From Duganella rivi (GTDB taxonomy: Bacteria; Pseudomonadota; Gammaproteobacteria; Burkholderiales; Burkholderiaceae_D), in assembly GCF_009857435.1 (NCBI RefSeq), contig NZ_WWCK01000003.1, positions 792,859 through 856,858 of the forward strand: a stretch of 64,000 nt of DNA, given 5' to 3'. Shown here piece after piece: positions 44,519-53,696 of the stretch; within the stretch, counting starts at the first letter, position 1, and the number at the start of each line of letters is the position of its first letter. Position numbers and translations under genes: made by a program. The notes beneath the pieces were generated by a model that searched no databases, had not been told where the DNA came from, and saw nothing but the letters and a program-made list of their open reading frames with translations.

Positions 44519-45697
44519 ATGAATAGCCGCACGAACTTGCCGATCACGCCCACGCTCACCACCCGCTTGCCGGCGGTCGGCACCACTGTTTTCACCCGCA
44601 TGTCGACGCTGGCCGCGCAGGCCGGCGCGGTCAATCTGGGCCAAGGCTTCCCCGATTTCGGCTGCGAGCGCAGCCTGCTCAGCGCCGTCAACGACGCCAT
44701 GCTGGCCGATTTCAACCAGTATCCGATGATGAGCGGCGCGCCGGTGCTGCGGCAAGCCATCGTCGCCAAGATCGGCGCCCTCTACGGCCACCAGTACAAC
44801 GTTGACAGCGAGATCACGGTCACGGCCGGCGCCACGCAGGCGCTGACCACCGCGATTTTCTGCTGCGTCCATCCCGGCGACGAGGTCATCGTCATCGAGC
44901 CGGTCTACGACAGCTACGTGCCGGCGATTACGCTGGCCGGCGGCGTGCCGGTGCCGGTCGAAATGGAGGTCGGCGAGAATGGCTACACCGTGCCGTGGGC
45001 CAAGGTCGCCTCCGCCGTCAACAGCAAGACCCGCCTGATCGTCATCAACACCCCGCACAATCCCACCAGCACCGTGCTGCGCGCCGCCGATATGCAAGCG
45101 CTGTGCGACATCGTGCGCGGCACCGACGTGCTGATTTTGTCGGACGAAGTCTACGAACACATGGTCTACGACGGCCACCGGCACGAGTCGGTCAGCCGCT
45201 ACCCAGAGCTGGCCGCGCGCGCCTTCGTAGTGTCTAGCTTCGGCAAGACTTACCACGTCACTGGCTGGAAGGTCGGCTACGTGGCCGCGCCGGCCCCGCT
45301 GATGGCCGAGTTCCGCAAGGTCCACCAATACAATGTGTTCAGCGTGAACACGCCGATGCAGCACGGCCTGGCCAGCTACATGGCCGATCCCAAACCTTAT
45401 TTGGAATTGCCGGCGTTTTACCAGCGCAAGCGTGATCTGTTCCGCGACGGTTTAAAAAAGTCGCGATTTGAGTTGTTGCCAGCCGACGGTACTTACTTCC
45501 AGTGCGTCCGTTACGATAAAATTTCAACACAGACCGAAGCCGAGTTTGCCGAGTGGCTGACCACCGAAATCAAGGTCGCAGCCATTCCCGTATCGGCGTT
45601 TTACCAGCAAGGCAAAGAGTCGGGCATTGTGCGCTTCTGTTTTGCTAAAAACGATGAGACCCTGGCACTCGCATTGGAGCGCCTGGGCAAAGTGTAG
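44519..45697 (+). CDS. Methionine aminotransferase (YbdL-like)
   Basis: This 392-aa class I PLP aminotransferase has the PLP lysine Lys243 in SSFGKTYHVTGWKVGY. GQGFPDFGC near the N-terminus, TPHNPTST and ILSDEVYEHMVYD are the features of the YbdL/KAT group. Members transaminate methionine and aromatic amino acids, often with 2-oxo-4-methylthiobutyrate in methionine recycling. The ATG at 44519 is chosen; the in-frame extension upstream lies within the PIN gene. Confidence 0.9.
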   Translation: MNSRTNLPITPTLTTRLPAVGTTVFTRMSTLAAQAGAVNLGQGFPDFGCERSLLSAVNDAMLADFNQYPMMSGAPVLRQAIVAKIGALYGHQYNVDSEITVTAGATQALTTAIFCCVHPGDEVIVIEPVYDSYVPAITLAGGVPVPVEMEVGENGYTVPWAKVASAVNSKTRLIVINTPHNPTSTVLRAADMQALCDIVRGTDVLILSDEVYEHMVYDGHRHESVSRYPELAARAFVVSSFGKTYHVTGWKVGYVAAPAPLMAEFRKVHQYNVFSVNTPMQHGLASYMADPKPYLELPAFYQRKRDLFRDGLKKSRFELLPADGTYFQCVRYDKISTQTEAEFAEWLTTEIKVAAIPVSAFYQQGKESGIVRFCFAKNDETLALALERLGKV

Positions 45698-45711
45698 ATC
45701 GGGATCACAAA

Positions 45712-46695
45712 ATGTCCGAAGCTAATCAACTGCAATCGCCGCTGGAGGCGCCGGTGTTTGCAGCATCCACGCCGTCGGTACTGCATCAGCTGAACCTGTG
45801 CAACCGCGAGCTGGAGCGCCTGCTGCACAATCTGCGCAACGAGCACAATGCCGAAGCCGAAATCCGCGACATCGCGCGCGAGGTGATCCAGGCGGTGGAG
45901 ATCAACCCGGACGTTGCGCTGGCCTGCATTTTCCTCAGCCAGATCAATGGCGTCTACGCGGTGCGTCACTGTATTGAGACGGCCGTGGTAACGGTGGTGA
46001 TCGCGCGCGCCATGGATCTGAGCGCAGCCAGCACGCTGACCGTGACCGCCGCCGCGCTGACCATGAACGTCGGCATGCTGCGCCATCACGAAACTTTCCA
46101 GAACAAGAATACCCCGCTGACCGCCGAAGAGCAGGCCATCGTGCGCCGCCACCCGGAAGAAAGCGTGGACATGCTGCGCTGCGTCGGCATCGAAGACGAC
46201 GAGTGGATTTCCTGCGTGCTGATGCACCACGAGAATGACGAAGGCAGCGGTTATCCGGCCGGCATCGCCAGCCCGGAAGTGACCTTGAACGCCAAGCTGC
46301 TCAGCCTTGCAGACCGCTACTGCGCGCAGGTGTCGGCGCGTAATTACCGCCGTTCGCTGCCGCCGCGCCAGGCCTTGCTCAATCTGGTGGAAGATAAGGT
46401 GGCGCCGGTCGATCCGCTGCTGGTGCGCTATTTCCAGAGCGAATTGGGCGACTTCCCGCCCGGTTGCGTGGTGCGCTTGACCAGCGGTGAAATCGGCGTG
46501 GTCAGCCAGCGCCTGGCCGGCGTTGACGCGCGCAATATCCACTGCCTGCGCGATCCGGCTGGCGCGGTCATGTCGCCAGCAGCGCAGCGGCGCACCGGCG
46601 ATGATGGCTGCTGCATCGCCGAGTCATTGAGTGAAGATCAGGCCTCTATCCGCTTCAGCATGAAGCAAGTCTGGGGCGCGCAAGCGGCGCTGTAA
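45712..46695 (+). CDS. Degenerate HD-GYP-domain protein
   Basis: This 327-aa protein aligns along its length with HD-GYP phosphodiesterases: RRHPEESVDML, MHHENDEGSGYPAGI and LADRYCAQVSARNYRR. The key HD pair, normally LLHDIGK, reads LTMNVGM with Met118-Asn119. His86, His147, His172/173 and the GSGYP loop remain. Loss of HD should remove metal binding and c-di-GMP hydrolysis, so it may be a c-di-GMP receptor or scaffold. It is tail-to-tail with mshN with no gap. Confidence 0.85.
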   Translation: MSEANQLQSPLEAPVFAASTPSVLHQLNLCNRELERLLHNLRNEHNAEAEIRDIAREVIQAVEINPDVALACIFLSQINGVYAVRHCIETAVVTVVIARAMDLSAASTLTVTAAALTMNVGMLRHHETFQNKNTPLTAEEQAIVRRHPEESVDMLRCVGIEDDEWISCVLMHHENDEGSGYPAGIASPEVTLNAKLLSLADRYCAQVSARNYRRSLPPRQALLNLVEDKVAPVDPLLVRYFQSELGDFPPGCVVRLTSGEIGVVSQRLAGVDARNIHCLRDPAGAVMSPAAQRRTGDDGCCIAESLSEDQASIRFSMKQVWGAQAAL

Positions 46696-47709
46696 TCAGC
46701 GCGACAGTTTCTCAAGCTGGCGGTCGACGTAGCCGCGCAGGTCGGGCGTCAAGCCGCCGCTGCTGCGGGCGCGGTTGAAGGCTTCGCGCGCTTCCGGCAG
46801 ATGCTGCTCTGCTTGCAGCGAGATGCCCAGTCCCATCCACCACACGCCGTTCTGCGGCGACAGTTGCAGCGCCGCGCGGTAGTGATCAGCAGCTTCGCTA
46901 TGGCGCTGCTCGCGTTGCAGCACGCCGGCGAGGAAGCCGTGGTAGTCGGGACTGCTGGCCGCGTACGGCAAAGTCTTCAGCAACGTATCGAGCGCGGGGC
47001 CGCCCTTCTCCAACTGCAAGCGCGCCAGGATGATCGCCAGTCCCGGCTGGCGTGGATCGATGCCGAGCGCCAGGCGCAGCTGGCGTATCGCGTCGTCGGT
47101 GCGGCGGTTTTCCAGCAGCAGGCTGACGTAAGTCTGGCGCGCAGCGTCATTGCGCGGATCGATTTCGACGGCCTTGTCCAGATCCGCCAAGGCCATGCTC
47201 ACGCGGCCTTCCTGCAAGGCCGACAGTGCGCGGCGATAGCTATTTTCCGACATCTGCTTAGGCGTCAACTCGCGCACCACCACGCCCTCTTGCGCATGCG
47301 GCACGACCGGCTTAGGTGCGCGCACAGGCTCCGTACGCTCTGTGTGCGCCACAATGGGAGGCTTAGGCTTAGCGGCAACGGGAGCTTGTTCCGGCTTAAC
47401 CTCAGGCACGATTTCAGGAGGCTTCTCGGCAGCAGGCGGCGGCTGGAAGCGCGGTTTGTCGATTGCACGGTTATCAGCGATTTTGATCGGCGCTGGCGGC
47501 GGCGTATTCTGCGCCTGCCAGTAACGCCAGCCGTACCACCCAGCCGCAGCCAACACCAGCACGCCCAACGCCGCGCCGCCCAGCATCAGCGGCCGCCGGT
47601 CGCGCTCCGTTGACGGCACCGCCTTCACCTCATCCTGCTGCACAGCCGACGCCGCGCCGCCGCTGCGACGCGCATCAAGATCCTGCAGCATTTTGTTGAT
47701 CAAGCTCAT
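46696..47709 (-). CDS. mshN: MSHA biogenesis protein MshN
   Basis: This 337-aa protein starts MSLINKMLQDLDARR, the MshN hallmark. A transmembrane helix follows (about 45-65), then a Pro/Lys-rich linker and TPR repeats (about 150-337; LQEGRVSMALADLDKAVEIDP). It is thought to help assemble the MSHA pilus secretion complex. The ATG at 47709 overlaps the mshM stop (ATGA). It is the last gene of the I-N block, and its stop abuts the stop of the HD-GYP gene. Confidence 0.92.
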   Translation of the reverse strand: MSLINKMLQDLDARRSGGAASAVQQDEVKAVPSTERDRRPLMLGGAALGVLVLAAAGWYGWRYWQAQNTPPPAPIKIADNRAIDKPRFQPPPAAEKPPEIVPEVKPEQAPVAAKPKPPIVAHTERTEPVRAPKPVVPHAQEGVVVRELTPKQMSENSYRRALSALQEGRVSMALADLDKAVEIDPRNDAARQTYVSLLLENRRTDDAIRQLRLALGIDPRQPGLAIILARLQLEKGGPALDTLLKTLPYAASSPDYHGFLAGVLQREQRHSEAADHYRAALQLSPQNGVWWMGLGISLQAEQHLPEAREAFNRARSSGGLTPDLRGYVDRQLEKLSR

Positions 47710-48602
47710 TTGCTCAACGCCCAAGTCAGACCGCACGCCGCGATCAGCAAACTCACGGCGGCCGCCATCCAGGCCCAGCGCAAGCCGTGTACCTGCGGCG
47801 TGACCGTATCGTGCGCCGCCAAATTCACATGACGCCGCGTCACCTGCTGCTTGCCCTCGCCGTAGCACAGCATCAGCGCTTTGTTGGCCATGATATTCAC
47901 CAGGCGCGGAATGCCGCCGCTCGATTTATACAAGCCCGCAATCGCGCTCCGGCTGAACAAGCGCCCGCCGCCATATCCCGCCACGCGCAAGCGATGCGCC
48001 AGGTAGTATTCCATGTCATCGCGCGACAGCGGCCCAAGGTGGTAATGGAAAGTGATGCGCTGCGCCAGCTGGCGGATCGAATTCGCCTGCAAATGCTGAT
48101 TCAACTCCGGCTGGCCGAACAGCACGATCTGCAGCAGCTTGCGCTTCTCAGTCTCCAGATTGGTCAGCAGCCGCAGCGCCTCCAGGCTCTCCGTTGGAAT
48201 GGCCTGCGCCTCGTCCAGCAGCAACAGCACCTGCTTGCCCTGCCGCGCCAGATCCATCAAGCGATGCGTGATCGACTTCAGCAACTGGTGCTGATCGACG
48301 TCGCGCTCCAGCGCCACTTCCAGCTCATCGGCCAAGGCCAGCATCAGCGTGCGCGGTTCAAGATACGGATTCGGAATATACGCCGTCACAAAATCCGGCC
48401 CCACCGTCGCGATGAATTTACGGCACAGCAGCGTCTTGCCGGTGCCCACTTCGCCGGTGATCTTGATAAAGCCCTCGCCACTCTTGGCCGCCACCAGCAA
48501 GGTATTCAACGCCTCCTGCGAATGCGGGCTGGTGAAGAAGTAGCTGGTATCCGGCGTAATGCTGAATGGCGCCTCACGCAGGCCGAAGTGTTTGCTGTAC
48601 AT
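47706..48602 (-). CDS. mshM: MSHA biogenesis ATPase MshM (ExeA-like)
   Basis: This 298-aa AAA ATPase is of the ExeA/MshM type. It has the opening HFGLREAPFSITPDTSYFF, Walker A GEVGTGKT, Walker B LLLLDEAQ and sensor QIVLFGQPEL. A C-terminal transmembrane helix spans about 276-296. Such ATPases help place the secretin in the cell wall. A close paralogue lies at 60.7 kb. It starts 2 bp after mshL and overlaps mshN by 4 bp. Confidence 0.93.
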   Translation of the reverse strand: MYSKHFGLREAPFSITPDTSYFFTSPHSQEALNTLLVAAKSGEGFIKITGEVGTGKTLLCRKFIATVGPDFVTAYIPNPYLEPRTLMLALADELEVALERDVDQHQLLKSITHRLMDLARQGKQVLLLLDEAQAIPTESLEALRLLTNLETEKRKLLQIVLFGQPELNQHLQANSIRQLAQRITFHYHLGPLSRDDMEYYLAHRLRVAGYGGGRLFSRSAIAGLYKSSGGIPRLVNIMANKALMLCYGEGKQQVTRRHVNLAAHDTVTPQVHGLRWAWMAAAVSLLIAACGLTWALSK

Positions 48603-48604
48603 GA

Positions 48605-50383
48605 TTAATTGCGCCCCTTCCCGCGGCCCGGATCCAGCTCCTTCAGGCGACGGCTGCTATCGAGCAAATCCTGATTCCAATCGGACGACGATTCAATCAC
48701 CGTCGGTTTAATCAGCACCACCAGTTCGCGCTTCTGAATGATTTCGCTCTTGCTGCCGAACAGCGCACCCAGCACCGGCACGCGGCTGGCGCCCGGCACG
48801 CCGGAGCGGTCGGTGGTCGTGGCTTGACGCATCAAGCCGCCGATCGCCACCACCTGGCCGTTCTGGCCGCGCACCATGCTATCCATTTCCGAGGTCGCAG
48901 ACGCCGCCAGCGGCAAGGTGAAATTGCCGAGCGAGCCCAGATTCAAGCCCTTGTTCACCGTCGACACCTGGCTCACGGATGGATGCACGTGCAAGATGAT
49001 ATTGCCGTCTTCATCGATCTGCGGCGTCACGTCCAGCACCACGCCGGAGAAGAACGGTTGCAGCGTCACCGTCGGCGAGGTGGTGCCGTTGCCGTTGCCA
49101 TTGCTGGTGGTGGTGGTACTAACGCCGGTCACGTAAAACTCGTCGGTGCCGATTTTCAGCAGCGCCTTCTGATTATTCAGCGTCGCGATGCGCGGGCTGG
49201 ACAGCACATGCACCGTGCCCTGCCCTTCAAGGAAGGAAATCAGCGCAGCGAAATTACTGGTCTGGAAAGCCAGGCCGAACAGCGAGCCCACCGCATCGCC
49301 CGATGCGCCCAAGGAGCTACCCGGCGAGGCGCTGATACCGGCAGGGCCAGTGCTGCTGATGGAAGAACCCAGCGGGCGCAAGGTGGTATCCGGTTGCAAC
49401 GTGCCGGCCGAGAAGCGGTTATTGCCGCCCGCCGCGAATTTGCCGAACGCCGCCCAGTTGATACCGCTCTGGAAATTGCTGTTCAATTCCACTTCCAGAA
49501 TCTTGGCTTCCAGGATCACCTGGCGATCCACCGACAACTGCGTGGCGCGCAAATACATATCGACGTTGCGCAGCTCGTCCGGCATGGCGCGGATCACGAT
49601 CACGCCCGACTGCGGGCTGATGGTCACGCTGCGGCCATCTTTGCCGACATCCACCAGCGCCTCCAGCGCCATCTTCAGCTCCAGCCAGAAATCGCTTTCC
49701 GAGCGGGTGGTGACATTGGCCGAGTCGCGCTGGGTTTGCGTGCGGCTGCCGTTGGGATTGTTTGGATCCGTATCGTTGCCGCTGTTGTTATTGTTATTGT
49801 TGTTATTGTTGTTCGAACCGTTGGACTGATTGCCGCTATTGCTCACACCCGCATTGGCCACCGAGGTCGACGATACGCGCAAGCTGGAACCGCCCTTGCG
49901 CACCGCCACCAGGTAGTTCACCTTGAACATCTTGGTTTGCATGGTCAGCGGACGAATGTAGATGCGCGTGCCTTCCACCTTGTAGTCGTAGCCGTACAGT
50001 TCGCGCACGGCGTCGAGCGCCTCGAACAAGGTCACGTCTTTCAGGTTGGCGGTGATGTTGCCGTTGACCTCGGGATTGATCAGCATGTTGTAGCGCGTAC
50101 CGGCCACGATCGAATTGTAGAACTGCTGCACCGGCACATTGTTGAACGATACATTGAAGCGCTCATCAAGCACCGCGCGCGCTTTCGGCAGTTGGTCGCC
50201 CAGTTGCGACACCGGCGGCAGCAAGGCGCTGGCCACGGCTTCATTCTGGGTCACGACGGCCGGCTTGGCGGCCGCTCCGCTCACCTCGCCGGCAATCTTA
50301 TCGTAGGTGTCGCGCGTGGACGGCGTTTGGCAGCCGCTCAACAGCAGCGTCGTTACGATAGCGATAGTCAGAATTTTTTGCAT
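48605..50383 (-). CDS. mshL: MSHA secretin MshL
   Basis: This 592-aa outer-membrane secretin is a lipoprotein (lipobox LLSGC, Cys18). Periplasmic N-domains (FNNVPVQQFYNSIVAGTRYN) precede the secretin barrel near residues 300-570, which ends with VPVLGALFGSKSE. Between them is a low-complexity insert with ten consecutive asparagines. It forms the pore for the pilus. It starts 15 bp after mshK, and mshM follows 2 bp later. Confidence 0.94.
   Translation of the reverse strand: MQKILTIAIVTTLLLSGCQTPSTRDTYDKIAGEVSGAAAKPAVVTQNEAVASALLPPVSQLGDQLPKARAVLDERFNVSFNNVPVQQFYNSIVAGTRYNMLINPEVNGNITANLKDVTLFEALDAVRELYGYDYKVEGTRIYIRPLTMQTKMFKVNYLVAVRKGGSSLRVSSTSVANAGVSNSGNQSNGSNNNNNNNNNNSGNDTDPNNPNGSRTQTQRDSANVTTRSESDFWLELKMALEALVDVGKDGRSVTISPQSGVIVIRAMPDELRNVDMYLRATQLSVDRQVILEAKILEVELNSNFQSGINWAAFGKFAAGGNNRFSAGTLQPDTTLRPLGSSISSTGPAGISASPGSSLGASGDAVGSLFGLAFQTSNFAALISFLEGQGTVHVLSSPRIATLNNQKALLKIGTDEFYVTGVSTTTTSNGNGNGTTSPTVTLQPFFSGVVLDVTPQIDEDGNIILHVHPSVSQVSTVNKGLNLGSLGNFTLPLAASATSEMDSMVRGQNGQVVAIGGLMRQATTTDRSGVPGASRVPVLGALFGSKSEIIQKRELVVLIKPTVIESSSDWNQDLLDSSRRLKELDPGRGKGRN
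49784..49813 (-). repeat. Asn-codon microsatellite in mshL
   Basis: Ten consecutive AAC/AAT codons give a homopolymeric asparagine tract in the linker before the secretin domain. Repeat-length changes would stay in frame. Confidence 0.8.
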
Positions 50384-50398
50384 AAGCGTTCTTCGCGT

Positions 50399-50719
50399 TT
50401 ATTTGTGCGCCGGTTCCGGGAACAGGGTCAATACCTGTTTATTGCGGCCGTTTTGCAGCACGACTTGATTCTTGCGGACTTCCACCAGCACCGCACCGTT
50501 AAACTTCTCACCCTTGCGGATGGTCTGGCCATCAATCACCGCCACCGCGCGGCCACGCGAGCCGAGTAGCACCGATTGCAGTTGCGGGCCGGCTGGCACC
50601 GCCGGTACGTCGGACTGCGGCAGCAAGCGCGATTCCGGCGGAGGCTGGGTCGGATCGAGCAGCGTTTGCGCTTGGGCTGTGCCGGCGATCAGCAAGACTG
50701 TGCAGAGCAGGCGCTTCAT
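50399..50719 (-). CDS. mshK: MSHA biogenesis protein MshK
   Basis: This 106-aa exported protein has a signal peptide (MKRLLCTVLLIAGTAQA) and a PilP/GspC-like fold signature: LLDPTQPP, then QSVLLGSRGRAVAVIDGQTIRKGEKFNG. It probably links inner-membrane MshJ to the secretin. The ATG overlaps the mshJ stop by 4 bp (ATGA). Confidence 0.88.
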   Translation of the reverse strand: MKRLLCTVLLIAGTAQAQTLLDPTQPPPESRLLPQSDVPAVPAGPQLQSVLLGSRGRAVAVIDGQTIRKGEKFNGAVLVEVRKNQVVLQNGRNKQVLTLFPEPAHK

Positions 50720-51522
50720 AATTTCATCCATTTTGGGTCGAGGCTGAGCGTGTACAGCGTCAGCGTCAACCGCGAGTTAGGGTACTGCTGGGCGTCCAGC
50801 TTGGCCTTGCCCCAGAACAGTTGAACCGGCAAGGATTCCAGCGCGTCCATGTAGTTGATCATGTCTAGGTAACTCCCTTGCAGCACGATTTCGACGCCGT
50901 GGCGATACAGCAGCTCGCGCGGCTTCGGCGGCGGTGCCGCGCCAGTCAAGCCTGCCATGCCTGCGGCGCCGGCAGCCATGGCACCCGCAGCGGCGGCCCG
51001 ATCGGCTGGCTGGCCGGGCTGCAGCGTCTGCGCTGGCTGGCCCGACGGCGTTGCCACTGCGGACTGGGCCGGCAGCAGCGCTTCGTTCATGCCGGTCACC
51101 GGCAGCGTGCGCATCGACATCAGCTTCAACTTGCCATTGCCGCGCAATAGATGATCAAGCAGCGGCGCGATCTTGTTCGGCGCCACCAAGCCTTTTTGCA
51201 CCGCCATCAGGCCGGCGCTGGTCGTATCGATTTCATGCTGTAACGCTTGCAGCTTGGCGCGCGTGGCGGCATCTGGATCCACCACGAAGCCCTTCGCCAT
51301 GGCCGAAATTTCGTTATCGATACCGGTGATCTGGTTTTGCTGCTGCTTGATCTGCGCGCGCAACAGCTTCTGCTTATTCAGCAGCGGCTCCACCGACACG
51401 GTGTACAACAGGAACAGCACCGACGCCACCACCGCCGCAAACACCATCGCGCGCTCGCGCAAGGTCATCGCGTCAAGCTTGGCGCTCAGCGTACTCCAAC
51501 GTTGCAGAAGCTGCTGTTTCAT
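50716..51522 (-). CDS. mshJ: MSHA biogenesis protein MshJ (PilO-like)
   Basis: This 268-aa bitopic inner-membrane protein has one transmembrane helix (about 25-43) after a basic cytosolic start. A coiled coil (KLLRAQIKQQQNQITGIDNEI) and a PilO-like periplasmic domain follow, interrupted by an Ala/Gly/Pro-rich stretch (about 175-200). It overlaps its neighbours on both sides by 4 bp. Confidence 0.9.
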   Translation of the reverse strand: MKQQLLQRWSTLSAKLDAMTLRERAMVFAAVVASVLFLLYTVSVEPLLNKQKLLRAQIKQQQNQITGIDNEISAMAKGFVVDPDAATRAKLQALQHEIDTTSAGLMAVQKGLVAPNKIAPLLDHLLRGNGKLKLMSMRTLPVTGMNEALLPAQSAVATPSGQPAQTLQPGQPADRAAAAGAMAAGAAGMAGLTGAAPPPKPRELLYRHGVEIVLQGSYLDMINYMDALESLPVQLFWGKAKLDAQQYPNSRLTLTLYTLSLDPKWMKL

Positions 51523-52175
51523 TTGGCAGCCTCCTTCATGGTCGATTGCAGGCTGAACTCAACGAATGGCGATGCGGTAGCAGCGGACGCCGGTGCTGCC
51601 GAGGGCGCTGCTGCAGACGCCGTGCCCTCCGGCCGCGAAATATCCAGGCTGGCAAACGTTTTGCCACGCATGACGCGCTCAGCGGTCAAGCGCGCAATAT
51701 AATTTGGAATCAGCGTCGCCTGCATCGCCCTGCCCTGCACGCCGATATCATTGCCCGCGCCATTGATACTCACGCCGGTCAGCCACAAGCCACTCACATT
51801 CTGGCGCGAGAACGCGCGGAAATATTCGGCGTAGCCGGCCGTATTCCCCAATTCGCCGCCCTGCAACACCGACGACACATCATGCAGCGCCTTCAACTCC
51901 GCTTCCGCCTGCACCACTTCCGCAGCCAGCGCCGGACTCTGAGGACGCGGCACAAACTGCGCGCGCGCCGCCGTCAAGTGCTGCTCGCTCTTGGCCAATA
52001 GCGCCTTGCCGGAAGCAGCCTCCTTCTCTAGCTCCTTCACGCTTTGCACCGCGTACCAGTTAAGCAGCAGCGCGCCCATAACAATGGCGCCCAGCGCCTC
52101 GGCCATCGGCAAAGCGGTAAAAATCTTCTTCTGCTTGAGGAAGATCGGATTGAAGAGATTGATCTGCTGGCTCAC
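51519..52175 (-). CDS. mshI2: PilN-like MSHA biogenesis protein
   Basis: This 218-aa protein begins MSQQINLFNPIF, the PilN-type cytosolic peptide that binds the PilM-like partner. A transmembrane helix (about 25-43), a coiled coil and a small periplasmic domain follow. The last 35 residues are Ala/Ser-rich. By position it corresponds to the second half of MshI in systems that split it. Confidence 0.85.
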   Translation of the reverse strand: MSQQINLFNPIFLKQKKIFTALPMAEALGAIVMGALLLNWYAVQSVKELEKEAASGKALLAKSEQHLTAARAQFVPRPQSPALAAEVVQAEAELKALHDVSSVLQGGELGNTAGYAEYFRAFSRQNVSGLWLTGVSINGAGNDIGVQGRAMQATLIPNYIARLTAERVMRGKTFASLDISRPEGTASAAAPSAAPASAATASPFVEFSLQSTMKEAAK

Positions 52176-53116
52176 AGGCGCACCTCCTCGTGCCGCAGCG
52201 CCGCACCCAACGTCAGGAAGAAACGCTGCTGCTGCGCGATATCCTGCAACTCGGGTGCCTTGCTCAGGTCGAACACATCATCGAGCGTCATCGCCTCCAC
52301 CGGCATGTACAGATTAGAGGCCAGGTGCTCATGCAAGCCCTGCGCGCCGGTCGGCGCCAGCAGCAGCTTAAGCACATTCACGTAATGGAATTGGCGGTCG
52401 AAGTGATCGAGCGAGCGTTGCAGCTCCAGAGTGATCTTGTCGAAATGAAGTTGCTGGCGATCCGAATCGCGCTCCAGCAACTGCTCCAGCGTGACATCGA
52501 TACGGCGCGACAAATACAGTTCGGCCTTGTAGGTAATGGTCAGCAAACCGCCGTCTTCGTCAAACGACAGCATGGCGAGGCCGCGCCCATCAGTCTCCAG
52601 CTGTGCCGAGATATTCCGCTGTGCCATTTCGGGAATGTCGATGACGGTGAGATCCAGCTTGGCTTCGCTAAACAGCGTTTGCCGCGACTGGATCAGCGCG
52701 TTGCGCGCGGCAATCGCAAACATCGAGTGGCCGCGCGACGGTGCGTTGCTATCGACTGGAATATCGAGCACGTCAATAGTGGCGTCGTCGACGTGGAAGT
52801 CGAGCATATCCTTCAAGCGCCAGCGGACGGCGGTTTTCAATTCGTCTTGCGGGACGTTGGGCGCATCGACCGTCAGCATTTGATATTCGCCGCCGCTGAG
52901 CATGGTGCCGCAGTTGTAGGCGCCGGCCTTCAAGTCCTTGTTGAGCTTGTCGAGCACATCGGGCGAGAAGCTGGTGTCGGCTGGATAGAACGCCGACAGC
53001 TCGACGATAGCTTTCGCATCGCGCCGGCGCTGAACGCGGCCCGCGCAGACACCGTCCCTCAAGAAAGTGACAGTGAGCCATCCATCGGTTTTTTTAGCTC
53101 TCTTAAACAAGCCCAT
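52172..53116 (-). CDS. mshI: PilM-like MSHA biogenesis protein MshI
   Basis: This 314-aa cytosolic protein is an actin/PilM-type ATPase-fold protein. It has the N-terminal MGLFKRAKKTDGWLTVTF, VPQDELKTAVRWRLKDMLDF and FAIAARNALIQSRQTLF typical of MshI. It anchors the inner-membrane platform through the PilN-like partner. It is the first gene of the I-I2-J-K-L-M-N block and follows a 118-bp gap. Confidence 0.9.
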   Translation of the reverse strand: MGLFKRAKKTDGWLTVTFLRDGVCAGRVQRRRDAKAIVELSAFYPADTSFSPDVLDKLNKDLKAGAYNCGTMLSGGEYQMLTVDAPNVPQDELKTAVRWRLKDMLDFHVDDATIDVLDIPVDSNAPSRGHSMFAIAARNALIQSRQTLFSEAKLDLTVIDIPEMAQRNISAQLETDGRGLAMLSFDEDGGLLTITYKAELYLSRRIDVTLEQLLERDSDRQQLHFDKITLELQRSLDHFDRQFHYVNVLKLLLAPTGAQGLHEHLASNLYMPVEAMTLDDVFDLSKAPELQDIAQQQRFFLTLGAALRHEEVRL

Positions 53117-53234
53117 ATATCAACACACGAAGTTTGCGCGCTAGATGATTGATTATATTCAAGTTGTGAAGCATTTCATGCTCAAACTTACAATGATTCC
53201 GTAAAAATACACACATTTCCACACAGTTGCGACT
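53117..53234 (-). promoter_or_regulatory. Intergenic promoter region before mshI
   Basis: This AT-rich gap splits the pilus locus. On the minus strand it has TATAAT (53152-53157) about 35 bp before mshI, and upstream of it an imperfect palindrome TGAGCATGAAATGCTTCA. It could drive the secretion-machine block separately from the pilin block. No strong -35 is visible. Confidence 0.45.
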
Positions 53235-53696
53235 TTAAAGCTGCGCGCTGATTACGCGCTGCACATAATCAGGGCCCGGATTGGCTGCCGGACAAGCTGC
53301 CGCATTGCATGCGGTGACCGTGATGCGGAAGTGGCCGTCCGTTGGATCATTGGGCATGCCGCCGCCATACGAGTTCATCACGGCAGTACACGAGATCGAC
53401 ACGGTAAATCCCTGCAAAGTCGTGCCCTGCGGCAGTTGAAAGGTAATTGCGCCGGGCAGCTGCGGGCAGTTCAAATTTGCAGCCTTCGTGCCGGGGCCTT
53501 GCGTGGCCGTGAACAGCGCCCATTCCATGCCTGATCGCGCTGCGAGGTAAGCGCGCGTGCCCATTTCATCTTTGACAGCAGCGTCCTGCTGCGAGCTGCT
53601 CAGCGACACCACGGCCACAGCCAATCCAGCCAGCACCACCAGCAGGAAAATCGCCGTCACCAGTGCAACACCCGCTTGTTTTCGTAGTGTCTTCAT
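53235..53696 (-). CDS. mshP: MSHA minor pilin-associated protein MshP
   Basis: This 153-aa PilX-like protein has a short basic N-terminus (MKTLRKQAG) and a hydrophobic helix VALVTAIFLLVVLAGLAVAV. The canonical FTLIE glutamate is absent, as in other MshP/PilX proteins. Four cysteines in the mature part may form disulphides. It overlaps mshO by 4 bp and is the last gene of the E-P block. Confidence 0.87.
   Translation of the reverse strand: MKTLRKQAGVALVTAIFLLVVLAGLAVAVVSLSSSQQDAAVKDEMGTRAYLAARSGMEWALFTATQGPGTKAANLNCPQLPGAITFQLPQGTTLQGFTVSISCTAVMNSYGGGMPNDPTDGHFRITVTACNAAACPAANPGPDYVQRVISAQL

Noticed and set aside
48824..50569. 581-codon plus-strand frame opposite mshL/mshK
   Set aside because: No domain and shadow composition; the poly-Asn tract on the minus strand produces a poly-Val/Ile run here.
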